DNA from: Vibrio aphrogenes
GTDB lineage: Bacteria; Pseudomonadota; Gammaproteobacteria; Enterobacterales; Vibrionaceae
Direction: 5' to 3'
NCBI RefSeq assembly: GCF_002157735.2
Contig: NZ_AP018689.1
Location: 992,001-1,056,000 of the forward strand
Length of the DNA: 64,000 nucleotides
In this document: positions 8,875-19,126 of the stretch, in pieces
How the letters are laid out: each line of letters starts with the position of its first letter
Position numbering within the stretch: position 1 is the first letter of the stretch
The notes under the pieces: model-generated
Seen by the model: the letters and a program-made list of their open reading frames with translations, nothing else
Told to the model about the DNA's origin: nothing
Database searches by the model: none
Position numbers and translations under genes: made by a program

Positions 8875-11502
8875 ATGGGCAAATCTCTTGTTATTGTGGA
8901 GTCACCAGCCAAAGCGAAGACGATCAACAAGTATCTTGGAAAAGACTTTGTTGTGAAATCCAGTGTTGGTCATGTTCGTGACTTACCTACTGCGGGCCAA
9001 AGCAGTGGAAAAAAAGCCGCGGCTATTTCAACGAAGGGCATGAGTCCTGAAGAAAAAGCCCGCATTAAAAAAGAAAAAGATAAAGCTGCGCTGATCAAAA
9101 AGATGGGCGTGAACCCGTATCACGGTTGGGAAGCGAATTATCAGATTTTACCTGGTAAAGAAAAAGTCGTAGCTGAATTACAGAAACTGGCTAAAGACGC
9201 CGATTGCGTTTATCTCGCAACCGATTTGGACCGCGAAGGAGAAGCGATTGCGTGGCACCTTCGTGAGATCATCGGTGGCGATGAGACACGTTATAAGCGA
9301 GTGGTTTTTAATGAAATCACCAAAAATGCGATTCAGCAAGCCTTTGAAACTCCAGGTGAACTAAACCTAGATGGTGTCAATGCTCAGCAAACTCGTCGTT
9401 TTTTAGATCGAGTAGTGGGCTTTATGGCTTCTCCTTTATTGTGGAAAAAAGTGGCTCGCGGCCTATCTGCAGGGCGAGTTCAATCGGTTGCCGTTAAGCT
9501 GTTGGTTGAACGTGAACGCGAAATTAATGCCTTTATTCCTGAAGAGTTTTGGGATATTCACGCTGATACTACCACACTGGATAACACTGATTTCCGTTTG
9601 CTGGTGGCGCAGAAAAATGGCAATGCATTTAAACCAGTCAATGAAAGTGAAACCAAAGCGGCTCTATCTGTCTTAGAAAAAGCGGCTTTTGAGGTTTGTA
9701 AGCGTGAAGATCGCCCAACCTCGAGTAAACCTTCAGCACCGTTTATCACCTCAACATTGCAACAAGCGGCCAGTACCCGTTTAGGCTATGGGGTGAAGAA
9801 GACCATGATGCTCGCTCAGAGGCTCTATGAAGCGGGTTACATCACCTACATGCGTACAGACTCAACTAACTTGAGTAAAGAGGCTGTAGAGGCTTGTCGT
9901 GAACTGATCCAATCTGAGTTTGGCGACGCTTATTTACCTGAAAAACCATTAACCTATGGAAGTAAACAAGGTGCTCAAGAGGCGCACGAAGCGATTCGTC
10001 CTTCTAGCGTTGAGGTGAAAGCTGATGATTTACAAGGAATGGAAGCTGATGCACATAAATTGTATGCCTTGATTTGGAATCAGTTTGTGGCCTGTCAAAT
10101 GACGCCAGCTAAATATGACTCGACGACTGTCAGTGTCAAAGCAGATGAGTTTACGCTTAAAGCCAAAGGCCGTATTTTAAAATTCGATGGTTGGACCCGT
10201 GTTCAACGTCCGATGGGTAAAAATGAAGATCAAATTTTACCTGCGGTGAAAGTGGGTGAAACGTTATCACTCAAACAGTTGGATCCTAAACAACACTTCA
10301 CTAAGCCACCGGCACGTTATACCGAAGCTGCCTTGGTTAAAGAATTAGAAAAACGTGGTATTGGCCGTCCTTCTACCTATGCCTCGATCATTTCAACCAT
10401 TCAAGACCGTGGCTATGTGAAAGTCGATCAACGTCGCTTCTATGCGGAAAAGATGGGCGAAATTGTCACTGACCGTTTAAATGGTAGTTTCAATGATTTA
10501 ATGGATTATGATTTTACCGCTCGCATGGAAGAAAAGCTGGATAAAATCGCAGAAGGCCAACTCACTTGGACGCAAGTGCTGGATGAATTCTTTGAGGCCT
10601 TTACGGCTGATTTAGAAAAAGCGGAATTAGATGAATCTGAAGGCGGTATGATGCCTAATAAGATCGTCGAAACGGATATTGAATGTCCAACGTGTTCACG
10701 ACCAATGGGCATTCGTACCGCTTCTACCGGTGTATTCTTAGGTTGTTCTGGTTACGCATTGCCACCTAAAGAGCGTTGTAAAACCACCATTAACTTGGGT
10801 GATGAAGAAGGCGTGATCAACGTTTTAGAAGAAGATGTTGAAACGGCTGCTTTGCGTGCGAAAAAACGTTGTCCAATTTGTGAAACGGCAATGGATGCGT
10901 ACTTAATTGATGATAAACGTAAAATGCACGTTTGTGGTAATAACCCAAATTGTGATGGTTATATCGTTGAATACGGTGAGTTCAAACCGAAAGGTTATGA
11001 TGGTCCATTAGTTGAATGTGACAAGTGCGGTTCAGACATGGTGCTGAAAAACGGTCGTTTTGGTAAGTACATGGGTTGTACTAACGAGGAATGTAAAAAT
11101 ACTCGTAAGATCTTACGTAATGGCGAAGTCGCGCCACCAAAAGAAGATCCAGTGCATTTCCCTGAGTTACCATGTTCAAATTCAGACGCTTACTTTGTCT
11201 TACGCGATGGCGCTTCTGGTTTATTTATGGCGGCCAGTAACTTCCCTAAATCTCGTGAAACTCGTGCACCTTTAGTGGCGGAAATGGCGGAGTACAAAGA
11301 ACGTATTCCTGAAAAATTCCAATACTTAGCAAGCGCACCTGTAGCAGACCCTGATGGCGTACCCACTGTGGTTCGTTTTAGCCGTAAATCGAAAGAACAT
11401 TATGTACGTTCTGAAGTGGACGGTAAACCATCAGGTTGGACAGCGCTATATGTCGATGGTAAATGGGAGATTACAGATAAACGTAAGAAACCGAAAAAAT
11501 AA
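8875..11502 (+). CDS. topA: DNA topoisomerase I
   Basis: Type IA topoisomerase that relaxes negative supercoils. The TOPRIM domain starts at [14 protein letters not shown]; the metal triad of TDLDREGE is Asp117, Asp119 and Glu121. The catalytic tyrosine is Tyr325 in YITYMRTDS. The C-terminal third has three tetracysteine zinc ribbons (starting CPTC, CPIC and CDKC) and then a zinc-less DNA-binding tail rich in Lys. Length is 875 residues (E. coli 865). A single-gene transcript is suggested by the strong terminator that follows. Confidence 0.97.
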   Translation: MGKSLVIVESPAKAKTINKYLGKDFVVKSSVGHVRDLPTAGQSSGKKAAAISTKGMSPEEKARIKKEKDKAALIKKMGVNPYHGWEANYQILPGKEKVVAELQKLAKDADCVYLATDLDREGEAIAWHLREIIGGDETRYKRVVFNEITKNAIQQAFETPGELNLDGVNAQQTRRFLDRVVGFMASPLLWKKVARGLSAGRVQSVAVKLLVEREREINAFIPEEFWDIHADTTTLDNTDFRLLVAQKNGNAFKPVNESETKAALSVLEKAAFEVCKREDRPTSSKPSAPFITSTLQQAASTRLGYGVKKTMMLAQRLYEAGYITYMRTDSTNLSKEAVEACRELIQSEFGDAYLPEKPLTYGSKQGAQEAHEAIRPSSVEVKADDLQGMEADAHKLYALIWNQFVACQMTPAKYDSTTVSVKADEFTLKAKGRILKFDGWTRVQRPMGKNEDQILPAVKVGETLSLKQLDPKQHFTKPPARYTEAALVKELEKRGIGRPSTYASIISTIQDRGYVKVDQRRFYAEKMGEIVTDRLNGSFNDLMDYDFTARMEEKLDKIAEGQLTWTQVLDEFFEAFTADLEKAELDESEGGMMPNKIVETDIECPTCSRPMGIRTASTGVFLGCSGYALPPKERCKTTINLGDEEGVINVLEEDVETAALRAKKRCPICETAMDAYLIDDKRKMHVCGNNPNCDGYIVEYGEFKPKGYDGPLVECDKCGSDMVLKNGRFGKYMGCTNEECKNTRKILRNGEVAPPKEDPVHFPELPCSNSDAYFVLRDGASGLFMAASNFPKSRETRAPLVAEMAEYKERIPEKFQYLASAPVADPDGVPTVVRFSRKSKEHYVRSEVDGKPSGWTALYVDGKWEITDKRKKPKK

Positions 11503-11540
11503 CGGTTACGTTTCATCCGTCAAAAGATGCTCATAATACA

Positions 11541-11580
11541 CAAGAGCTTAATGTTTCGGCATTAAGCTCTTGTTGTTTTT
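11541..11580 (+). terminator. Strong terminator after topA
   Basis: A 13-base perfect stem CAAGAGCTTAATG/CATTAAGCTCTTG with a TTTCGG loop, followed by TTGTTTTT. Confidence 0.9.
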
Positions 11581-11585
11581 CATTG

Positions 11586-11620
11586 GCTTGTAGCTTGTAG
11601 CTTGTAGCTTGTAGCTTGTG
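11586..11620. repeat. Heptanucleotide tandem repeat (GCTTGTA)n
   Basis: Four perfect copies of GCTTGTA and a fifth ending in G, head to tail, between the topA terminator and the miaE stop. It is a short microsatellite of the kind that arises by slippage. It is non-coding, so any length change would not alter a protein. Confidence 0.9.
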
Positions 11621-11645
11621 GTTTTGGCTTATTGGGCCAACTGAC

Positions 11646-12437
11646 TTAACCGTGTTCTGATGAGGTGAGGGTTGCTACTTCTGCTACCGGTACACCACTG
11701 TGAAAACGAAATTCAGCTTCTGGGCGTTGAATTAATTCGGCTTCTCGTTGCCCAATCAAACGAACTCGTTCTGAGATATTTTCACCAGCAATCGCTTCTG
11801 CTAAGGCTAAATAATCTTGGTAGTGACGAGCTTCGGAGCGTAATAATGACACGTAAAACTTATGCAATTCTTGATCAAGAAACGGTGCTAGTTTGGCAAA
11901 GCGTTCACAAGAGCGAGCTTCAATATAAGCCCCAATGATCAGTTTATCGATTAAAGCGGCAGGCTCAAAGGTACGAACCATCTTCATCAGTCCTTTTGCG
12001 TAAGTACCCGCAGTGAGATTCTGATAAGGGATGTCTCGATTTTCCATGATTTCCAGCACTTGTTCGAAATGGTGAAATTCTTCTTTAATCAGTCGCACCA
12101 TCTTATCGACCAAATCTTGCCCATGTTCGAATCCGGGTTTTACCGTCAAACTGCTCGATTGCATAATGCTCTTTTCTGGGAATGTAACATCACGAATGCA
12201 TTTATACACATAGTCTTCGTAAGGCTTTGCCCATTGCATTAAAATATCACCGCTTGGTGCATCTACGGCATATTTACGAACCATAAACATGGCGGTTTGA
12301 GCTGCTTTCAGCTCACAGTTACAGTGGTCGATCAATAAGGCTTTTAGGTTTTCAGGTTGTTTGGCTTTTTCAATCCATGCATCTGGGGTGGTGCATTGTA
12401 GGAAAGAATGGATAGGCGCGAGTAATTCTTGATACAT
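11646..12437 (-). CDS. miaE: tRNA-(ms2io6A37) hydroxylase MiaE
   Basis: Hydroxylates the isopentenyl side chain of 2-methylthio-N6-isopentenyl-adenosine 37 in tRNA, using O2 and a diiron centre. The four-helix ferritin-like core supplies carboxylate and His ligands in HCNCELKAAQTAM, KEEFHHFEQVLEIM, YIEARSCERF and SEARHYQDYL, which is the MiaE order. 263 residues, the usual size. It is monocistronic, reading toward the topA terminator. Confidence 0.93.
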   Translation of the reverse strand: MYQELLAPIHSFLQCTTPDAWIEKAKQPENLKALLIDHCNCELKAAQTAMFMVRKYAVDAPSGDILMQWAKPYEDYVYKCIRDVTFPEKSIMQSSSLTVKPGFEHGQDLVDKMVRLIKEEFHHFEQVLEIMENRDIPYQNLTAGTYAKGLMKMVRTFEPAALIDKLIIGAYIEARSCERFAKLAPFLDQELHKFYVSLLRSEARHYQDYLALAEAIAGENISERVRLIGQREAELIQRPEAEFRFHSGVPVAEVATLTSSEHG

Positions 12438-12482
12438 AATGAATGATTTAATAGAACAGAGAATAGGCTCGATTTTATCATG

Positions 12483-12515
12483 AAATGACTCTAACTACCT
12501 AGATTAGAGTCATTT
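12483..12515. terminator. Hairpin between HlyD-type gene and miaE
   Basis: A 12-base perfect stem AAATGACTCTAA/TTAGAGTCATTT with a 9-base loop. It lies about 85 bases beyond the HlyD-type gene stop on the minus strand, and upstream of miaE. The T run is better on the plus strand, but it is the only candidate terminator for the minus-strand operon. Confidence 0.6.
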
Positions 12516-12600
12516 TTGTCCTAGGGTTTTCTTATGTTACCTTAAGATTACCTATGTGACCTTAAGGCGAGATTTTATCTTAAACCTAATAGTAAAGGAG

Positions 12601-13824
12601 TTAAATCGAATAGAAATAATAAAGCTGTGATTTCATTCGAATAATGATGCCTCGAATCACATCTAGGAAATTTAAGAAGGCGATGGGTTTTTCGCCACTA
12701 ATCCACGCTAATCCTACTGAGCCAACAGGTAAATCATAATCTTCCGTTTCCATGATTTTTAAACGTACAAAATGATGTTTATTGTTGACGTTCTTTCCTG
12801 TGGTCGCTTGTATCTGTTGATCAAAACCAAATAAGTTACTTTGCGCTTCCCCTGTGGCTTCGACTATCCCTTCTACTTGCGCGGCAAAAATCTTTCCAGG
12901 ATACACAGAGGATGAAAATTCCGCTGTTTGTCCGACTTTGATATTACGTATTGCCTGATGATTCACACGCATTAAGACATATTTTTCATGGGTGTACATT
13001 TGTAATCGCGGAATACGAGAGACCAGTTGTCCTTCACGCAAAATAAAATTGGTTACAAAGCCATCTTCGGGAGCGAACACTTGAGTGCTTTTTAAATCCC
13101 ACTCTGCTTTCGCAACTAATTGCTGTTTATCGTCATAGTCGGATTGGCGGCTTTGTACAGCTAGTTCATTACGAGCGATCTGTTGTTGTGCTCTTTTGAC
13201 ATCCAAAAGATTTTTTTCAAGTTTTGATTCAATGGTATGAACTTTTTGCTTTGTCATTTCCATTGTACTGCGTTGTTTATCGATATCACTTTGAGAAATA
13301 GTATTTTTGGCCACCCGATTTTGATGAAGGTAACGGTCTAACATTTTTTGTTGCAATGCGTAATCCGATTGAGCGGCAGAGAGCTCATTATTCAATATTT
13401 TTTCATCATGGATGAGGGATTGATGATCGAGCTTGGCAATTTCCACATCTTGCTTTGCCGTATCCAAAGCGATTAAGGCTGATTGTCGAGCCACCGTCGC
13501 TTGATTTAAGGCGATTTGGTAGGGCTCACTTTCCAGCTCATAAATTAATTGTCCTTTTGTAACTTCTTGGTTTGGCTGTACGTAGATATGTTTTACTTTA
13601 CCACTGACCTTTATATTATCGGGTCTTAGTTGGATGTGAGGAGATTGCACTAAGGAGCCGCCGGATAAATCCATTGGGGTGTAGTTAATTAACCCAACCC
13701 AAACGAACAATAACCAACTGGTTCCACCTAAATAAGCAAATGCTTTGGTGGCTTTATTCCATGGCATGCCAATCAGTCTTAATAAGTAAATAAATAGTGC
13801 CCAAACCGCTAAACCTTCTAACAT
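12601..13824 (-). CDS. HlyD/EmrA-type membrane fusion protein (YiaV-like)
   Basis: A 407-residue periplasmic adaptor. Two hydrophobic segments at about residues 4-20 and 33-48 anchor it; then comes a biotinyl-lipoyl-like half motif (KVKHIYVQPNQEVTKGQLIYELE), a long coiled-coil hairpin at about 95-235 and a second lipoyl half with a beta-barrel (VFAPEDGFVTNF). Such adaptors couple an inner-membrane pump to the outer membrane, but no transporter lies next to it. Its ATG overlaps the end of the YiaW-like gene by 7 bases, so the two are translationally coupled, like E. coli yiaWV. Partner and substrate are unknown. Confidence 0.82.
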   Translation of the reverse strand: MLEGLAVWALFIYLLRLIGMPWNKATKAFAYLGGTSWLLFVWVGLINYTPMDLSGGSLVQSPHIQLRPDNIKVSGKVKHIYVQPNQEVTKGQLIYELESEPYQIALNQATVARQSALIALDTAKQDVEIAKLDHQSLIHDEKILNNELSAAQSDYALQQKMLDRYLHQNRVAKNTISQSDIDKQRSTMEMTKQKVHTIESKLEKNLLDVKRAQQQIARNELAVQSRQSDYDDKQQLVAKAEWDLKSTQVFAPEDGFVTNFILREGQLVSRIPRLQMYTHEKYVLMRVNHQAIRNIKVGQTAEFSSSVYPGKIFAAQVEGIVEATGEAQSNLFGFDQQIQATTGKNVNNKHHFVRLKIMETEDYDLPVGSVGLAWISGEKPIAFLNFLDVIRGIIIRMKSQLYYFYSI

Positions 13825-14147
13825 GGTTTGTCCTCTTTAATCTCTTCTTGGCTTGGCGATGCCTTCCAAGTATCACGTAAGTAAATGATGGCATCATCAA
13901 TATCGACAAAAGCAATAATGACGGCTAAGACCCATACCCAATGCCAGATAAAACCTATCCAAGTTAAAATGGTGATAAGTCCAATTTGACTGTGATCTTT
14001 TCGATGGGCTTTATTGATCGGTAGTTCGTGAAATTTCCAAAATCCATATAACGCACCGGCAACCGTACCGACGAGAATAATGGTGGCGACTATGTGCAGG
14101 GCGGTATCCGTTCCCGTCCCGACGAATGGGGTAGTAATTAAACTCAT
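13818..14147 (-). CDS. YiaW-like small inner-membrane protein (DUF3302-like)
   Basis: A 109-residue protein with two strong hydrophobic segments (about residues 16-37 and 52-78) and a charged C-terminal tail. Its size, topology and position immediately before an HlyD-type gene are those of E. coli YiaW (DUF3302); sequence similarity is modest, so the family is partly inferred from context. It begins the operon and lies divergent from an AraC-type regulator, which is the likely controller. Confidence 0.65.
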   Translation of the reverse strand: MSLITTPFVGTGTDTALHIVATIILVGTVAGALYGFWKFHELPINKAHRKDHSQIGLITILTWIGFIWHWVWVLAVIIAFVDIDDAIIYLRDTWKASPSQEEIKEDKPC

Positions 14148-14286
14148 AAAAATGCCTCAACTTTTCATTGGGCGCTATTGTGCAAAGTTTCTGATTCATT
14201 TAACTTTAAACGATAGATTTATTCGTTTTTTGTTGTTTTTTGACGTGATCTGTTTATTGGTGCGGCTTGGTTTTTTGACATAATTT

Positions 14287-15300
14287 GTGATGGGGAAGGA
14301 AATGTATTTTATTCGTGCGGTGGCTTTTGTGAATATGTATCAACAAGCAATGAAGCTGTATGACCTTCAAGAGCATCAATTATCGATTCCCAGAACCGTA
14401 TTTGAAAATTTAATGACGTTGGTGCCTATTTCTGAATTAAATAAACTCTATCAAGAAATGGCAGTTCAAACTCAAGATCAAGATTTTGTGTTAAAAACCG
14501 TCAGTCAAATTAGAAGTCGTGAGTTGGGGGCGATTGGACGATGGATGTTTTCCGGGCACGATCTGGCCTCGACGATACGGCGTATCAATTATGGCTCGAA
14601 CTGTTTGCAGTCCGGCATTTTTCTTTCGAGTACCCAAAATGGCAAGATCATTAAATGGCGATATGATAATTCGGTCTTAGATAATAGTGTGAGGACTCAC
14701 GATGGAGTGAGAGTCGCCGCCTTCTTGTTGAATGTTTTGCGCATTTATTTAGGTGAAAGCTATATCCCAAAACGTGTGCTGTTTTCTGGCAACCATCGTA
14801 ATAAAAAAGATTATGAAGCGTATTTTGGCTGTGAAGTAGGTTGGAATCATCATTGTACCGAGTTGTGGTTTCATTCTGACGTTAGGCTTGCATCAATGCA
14901 AAGTGAGGTATTGCCCAAGAAGCGATTAGCCATGAGCTTGCAGGAATTAGATGAATTTTTAAATATGCCTCAGCCAGAGGATGAGTTAAAGGTGGTGTAT
15001 GAGTTAATCCAATATAGTTGTCATTATGGATTACCTAAAGTCGCAAAGGTGGCTGAGTTTTTAGGGCTGTCAGAGCAACAATTTCAAAGAATGTTACGCA
15101 AGCAAGGGCTAAACTTTTCGACGGTGTGTGCATTCGTGTTAACCAATACCGCGGCCAATTTACTGCTCTTATCGATACCGATAGAACAAGTTGCACAACG
15201 ATTAGGTTATACCAATGTAGAAAGTTTTAATCGAATGTTTAAAAAGCAGCGTGGTTTGACACCGCAACAATATCAGCAAAAATTTCATGATCCTTTTTAA
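14287..15300 (+). CDS. AraC-family transcriptional regulator
   Basis: 337 residues. The N-terminal two thirds resemble the arabinose-binding-like sensor domain (PF12625 type) found in OruR/ArgR-like AraC members. The C-terminal 100 residues hold the double helix-turn-helix: VAEFLGLSEQQFQRMLRKQG and IEQVAQRLGYTNVESFNRMF, ending GLTPQQYQ. The exact start is uncertain: GTG 14287, ATG 14290 and ATG 14302 are in frame, and GGAAGG lies just before the last. It is divergent from the YiaW/YiaV-like pair across 139 bases, which suggests it regulates them. The ligand is unknown. Confidence 0.85.
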   Translation: MMGKEMYFIRAVAFVNMYQQAMKLYDLQEHQLSIPRTVFENLMTLVPISELNKLYQEMAVQTQDQDFVLKTVSQIRSRELGAIGRWMFSGHDLASTIRRINYGSNCLQSGIFLSSTQNGKIIKWRYDNSVLDNSVRTHDGVRVAAFLLNVLRIYLGESYIPKRVLFSGNHRNKKDYEAYFGCEVGWNHHCTELWFHSDVRLASMQSEVLPKKRLAMSLQELDEFLNMPQPEDELKVVYELIQYSCHYGLPKVAKVAEFLGLSEQQFQRMLRKQGLNFSTVCAFVLTNTAANLLLLSIPIEQVAQRLGYTNVESFNRMFKKQRGLTPQQYQQKFHDPF

Positions 15301-15402
15301 TCCTCTTTAAGCGTGTGATTGAGTGCGTTTTTGCTAGAAAAACAAGGCCATTCGCGTTATAACTAAACTTCATAAGCAAACAAATTAGCGCCACGAGCAT
15401 AG

Positions 15403-16407
<1,005 letters not shown>

Positions 16408-16416
16408 ACACTGACT

Positions 16417-17628
16417 ATGACCTCCTCATTGGTAGAGCGCTTTATTGCTTTAGATGAAGCGCTGGCAACGCATCAAGCTTATTGGCGATTTGAACCATTT
16501 CATTGCAGTGGCTATCAAACCATGCCGTGGCAAGATCTGCCAGAGTTATGTGCTTTTCTCGACACACTAACTTTGCCTGAAATTGAGTTTTATCAAACAC
16601 ATAATCAAGCTTTAGTGGCGGCGTTGACAACGTATTTGCCGCAATTGCCTTTAGTGTGGCAGCATTGCCAAATTCCCACATTAACGCTCGAGGAGCCACA
16701 GGCAAGTCGCGCACTAAATGTAGGGATCCCAGGAAGAAAGTGGCAGCAAATAACGTCCATGGGAATGGCAGCACTTAACATAGGCATCGCGCATCAGTCT
16801 TGGTTAGAGTGGTGCTCTGGTAAAGGGTATTTAGGCCAATGGTTAGCGGATCAATCTACCTTGCCGGTACTTAGCTTTGAGTGGCAAGCGGCATTATGTA
16901 CTTCAGGGCAAGCTTTGGCGGATCAGCATGGTTTGCCGATGACGTTTGTACAAGGCGATGCGTTATCTTCACAATGCCAATCCGTGTTTAAACCACAACA
17001 ACATGCGGTGGCGTTACATGCTTGTGGCGATTTACATGCACGCCTGATTGAACAGGTTTGCCAACAGCAACTCACAGCGGTCACTCTTTCACCTTGTTGT
17101 TATCACTTAATCCAACAAGATCATTACCAGCCGCTGTCTATACAAGGAAAGCAATCAGTATTAGGTTTGTCTAAGCATGATTTACGAATCCCATTACAAG
17201 AGACCGTCACGGGTGGTGAGCGAGTAAAAAGACACCGAGAGTTAGAAATGACCTATCGCTTAGGGTTGGATGCGTTGTTAAAGGCGCAGTTGGGCGCGCA
17301 AGATTATATTCCGATCCCGAGCATTAAAAAGTCATTACTTGCAAACGGGTTTGACTTTTTTTGCCAGTGGGCCAAAGAGCAAAAATCCTTAGATATTGAC
17401 TTATCAGAGTTGGATAAATGGCATCAAATTGGTGCTGAACGTTTTATTCAAATGGAACGTTTGAGTTTAGTTCAACAAGTATTTCGTCGCCCATTAGAAA
17501 TGTGGTTAGTTTGTGATAAAGCGTTGCGATTAGAGCAGGCAGGTTATGAGGTCTCTTTGAGTCGTTTTTGTTCACGAGAGATTACGCCACGTAATATTTT
17601 GATTCAGGCTAAGCGTCAGCAGTGTTGA
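16417..17628 (+). CDS. SAM-dependent methyltransferase, METTL25/GSTCD-like
   Basis: 403 residues. The methyltransferase motif I is WCSGKGYLGQWLA (about residues 131-143); downstream are LHACGDLHARL and a TLSPCCYHL stretch. The G-K-G-Y-L-G and HACGDL plus PCCYH combination is typical of the COG0500 subgroup related to eukaryotic METTL25 and GSTCD C-terminal domains. The two cysteines of PCCYH are conserved in that family. The substrate is unknown. The tight spacing after cysB implies a shared transcript, but I infer no sulfur role from that alone. Confidence 0.75.
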   Translation: MTSSLVERFIALDEALATHQAYWRFEPFHCSGYQTMPWQDLPELCAFLDTLTLPEIEFYQTHNQALVAALTTYLPQLPLVWQHCQIPTLTLEEPQASRALNVGIPGRKWQQITSMGMAALNIGIAHQSWLEWCSGKGYLGQWLADQSTLPVLSFEWQAALCTSGQALADQHGLPMTFVQGDALSSQCQSVFKPQQHAVALHACGDLHARLIEQVCQQQLTAVTLSPCCYHLIQQDHYQPLSIQGKQSVLGLSKHDLRIPLQETVTGGERVKRHRELEMTYRLGLDALLKAQLGAQDYIPIPSIKKSLLANGFDFFCQWAKEQKSLDIDLSELDKWHQIGAERFIQMERLSLVQQVFRRPLEMWLVCDKALRLEQAGYEVSLSRFCSREITPRNILIQAKRQQC

Positions 17629-17749
17629 GTCTGATGCAAAATGGCAAAGAGAACGCTAACGGGGAGACCTATGGGGATATGATTTAGCGCGCGATATTCG
17701 TCTTTTATTCGGATTTCTGGCAGAAGATATGAAATTCACCTCCTCGCTG

Positions 17750-18203
17750 ATTCGGCATTGTATCGAGAGTTTATGCTTTATCTGACATGATATTCGACAT
17801 AGAAACTCTGAGGTGCTCGCTAATAGTGGTAAAACCCCCATATAATCTGTTACAGTCTAAGAGGCTATTTAGGTTGCTTTACTCTTTATCCGATTTTTCT
17901 TGATGGAAAATCAGGAGCATGGCGTAAATGAGTGAACAATCTAGCCCGTTTTTGAGTAAGGTATGCTCAGAGTGTTGAGGGATTTAACCTTAACAATCAT
18001 ATTGGCAGCAGAATAAATCTCTTTTGCAGTGGGAAGAATGGAAGCACCTACGGCGATATAACCTTGGCCAGTATCTCTTTTTAGATTTGCTGACTTTCGC
18101 TAAGCACTGGGTGAGGGGCAAGACTTGATTGCACTGAATGTGAATGAGTTAGGCTTCGAGTATGGAAATCCGGTTCTGATTTCTTTACGTCACCAATTTT
18201 CAT
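17750..18203 (-). pseudogene. ald: Decayed alanine dehydrogenase (ald) remnant
   Basis: Reverse-strand translation in shifting frames gives recognisable pieces of alanine dehydrogenase in the right order. From ATG at 18203 it reads MKIG then a corrupted PKEIKN region; about 18065-17975 reads GYIAVGASILPTAKEIYSA then MIVKVK; about 17960-17900 reads LLKNG...LFTHL and APDF across a frameshift; about 17890 gives IKSKA; 17834-17821 gives LPLLA; and 17800-17757 resembles the MSEV...AQTLE region. Several indels and stops interrupt it, and the distal 60% of the gene is gone. In vibrios ald normally lies divergent from lrp, exactly this position. Confidence 0.82.
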
Positions 18204-18357
18204 TCTGAACTCTCTTTTTTCTATGGTTGTTATGTCTGGTTCTAGGCATAATCACTGAGCCAATGTAAAGTGTCGTTATGATTTGGGAATATTTGATTCT
18301 AAATATAAAGAGAATGTAGAATATATTTTTGCAGGGAAGTAAATAAGGTGAATATCA

Positions 18358-18852
18358 ATGACAGATAATTATAAAAAGCCATCAAAGGATTTAGACAGGA
18401 TTGACCGTAATATTCTTAATGAATTACAGAAAGATGGTCGAATATCAAACGTAGAGCTTTCAAAGCGCGTTGGTTTGTCGCCAACGCCTTGTTTAGAACG
18501 TGTAAGACGCCTGGAACGCCAAGGCTATATCACAGGTTATACCGCACTATTAAATCCTCAATATCTCGATGCCTCACTATTAGTGTTTGTAGAAATTACG
18601 CTAAACCGTGGTGCGCCGGATGTATTTGAGCAATTTAATAAAGCGGTGCAAAAATTAGATGATATTCAAGAATGTCATTTAGTTTCTGGCGATTTTGACT
18701 ACTTACTCAAAACGCGTGTATCCGATATGAGCGCTTATCGAAAACTTTTAGGAGATACTTTGCTGCGTCTACCCGGTGTGAATGACACCCGTACTTACGT
18801 AGTGATGGAAGAAGTGAAGCAGTCAAATCAACTAGTGATACAAACTCGATAA
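18358..18852 (+). CDS. lrp: Leucine-responsive regulatory protein
   Basis: A 164-residue Lrp/AsnC regulator. The helix-turn-helix lies at about residues 12-60 (LDRIDRNILNELQKDGRISN, SKRVGLSPTPCLERVRRLE), followed by the RAM ligand domain with the conserved GDFDYLLKTRV strand. It is the global Lrp: length and the tail YVVMEEVK match E. coli. It binds leucine and other amino acids and controls amino acid metabolism. Upstream is the ald remnant, in a normal genome one of its direct targets. Confidence 0.96.
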   Translation: MTDNYKKPSKDLDRIDRNILNELQKDGRISNVELSKRVGLSPTPCLERVRRLERQGYITGYTALLNPQYLDASLLVFVEITLNRGAPDVFEQFNKAVQKLDDIQECHLVSGDFDYLLKTRVSDMSAYRKLLGDTLLRLPGVNDTRTYVVMEEVKQSNQLVIQTR

Positions 18853-18959
18853 TTAAAATCTGTTCAAACGATGTCAAGATGCGTTCAAATCTCACTCTTG
18901 TCACCGTTTGGGTATAGGTTTTTTTACCTATTTCGGTTATTGTATCGAGTGTTGTCTAG

Positions 18960-18999
18960 CGAGCGGCCATGGGGTGTCCTAGGGCCGCTCGTTGTATTT
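18960..18999 (+). terminator. Terminator after lrp
   Basis: A 9-base GC-rich stem CGAGCGGCC/GGCCGCTCG closed by a 14-base loop that can itself extend the helix, then TTGTATTTT. A weaker hairpin (ATAGGT...ACCTAT) precedes it at about 18913-18930. Confidence 0.8.
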
Positions 19000-19126
19000 T
19001 GGACCACCGAGTGACGTGTTGTTTTTTCTTAGTATTAAGTTGCGTATTCATAAAAAGTATTGAAGCTTTGGCAGCTTAACGAGACAAGCACAATTGCCCA
19101 TTAACCGCTCGGAATAGGGGAACGTT

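Noticed and set aside
11586..11620. Possible attachment site or phase-variable tract
   Set aside because: Outside any gene or promoter and not near an integrase; treated as a microsatellite.
12537..12580. Repeated ACCTTAAG motif upstream of miaE
   Set aside because: Only two short copies; too little to call an operator.
17656..17841. 61-codon reverse frame before lrp
   Set aside because: Overlaps the decayed ald region in a frame that does not encode Ald; an accidental frame in a pseudogene.
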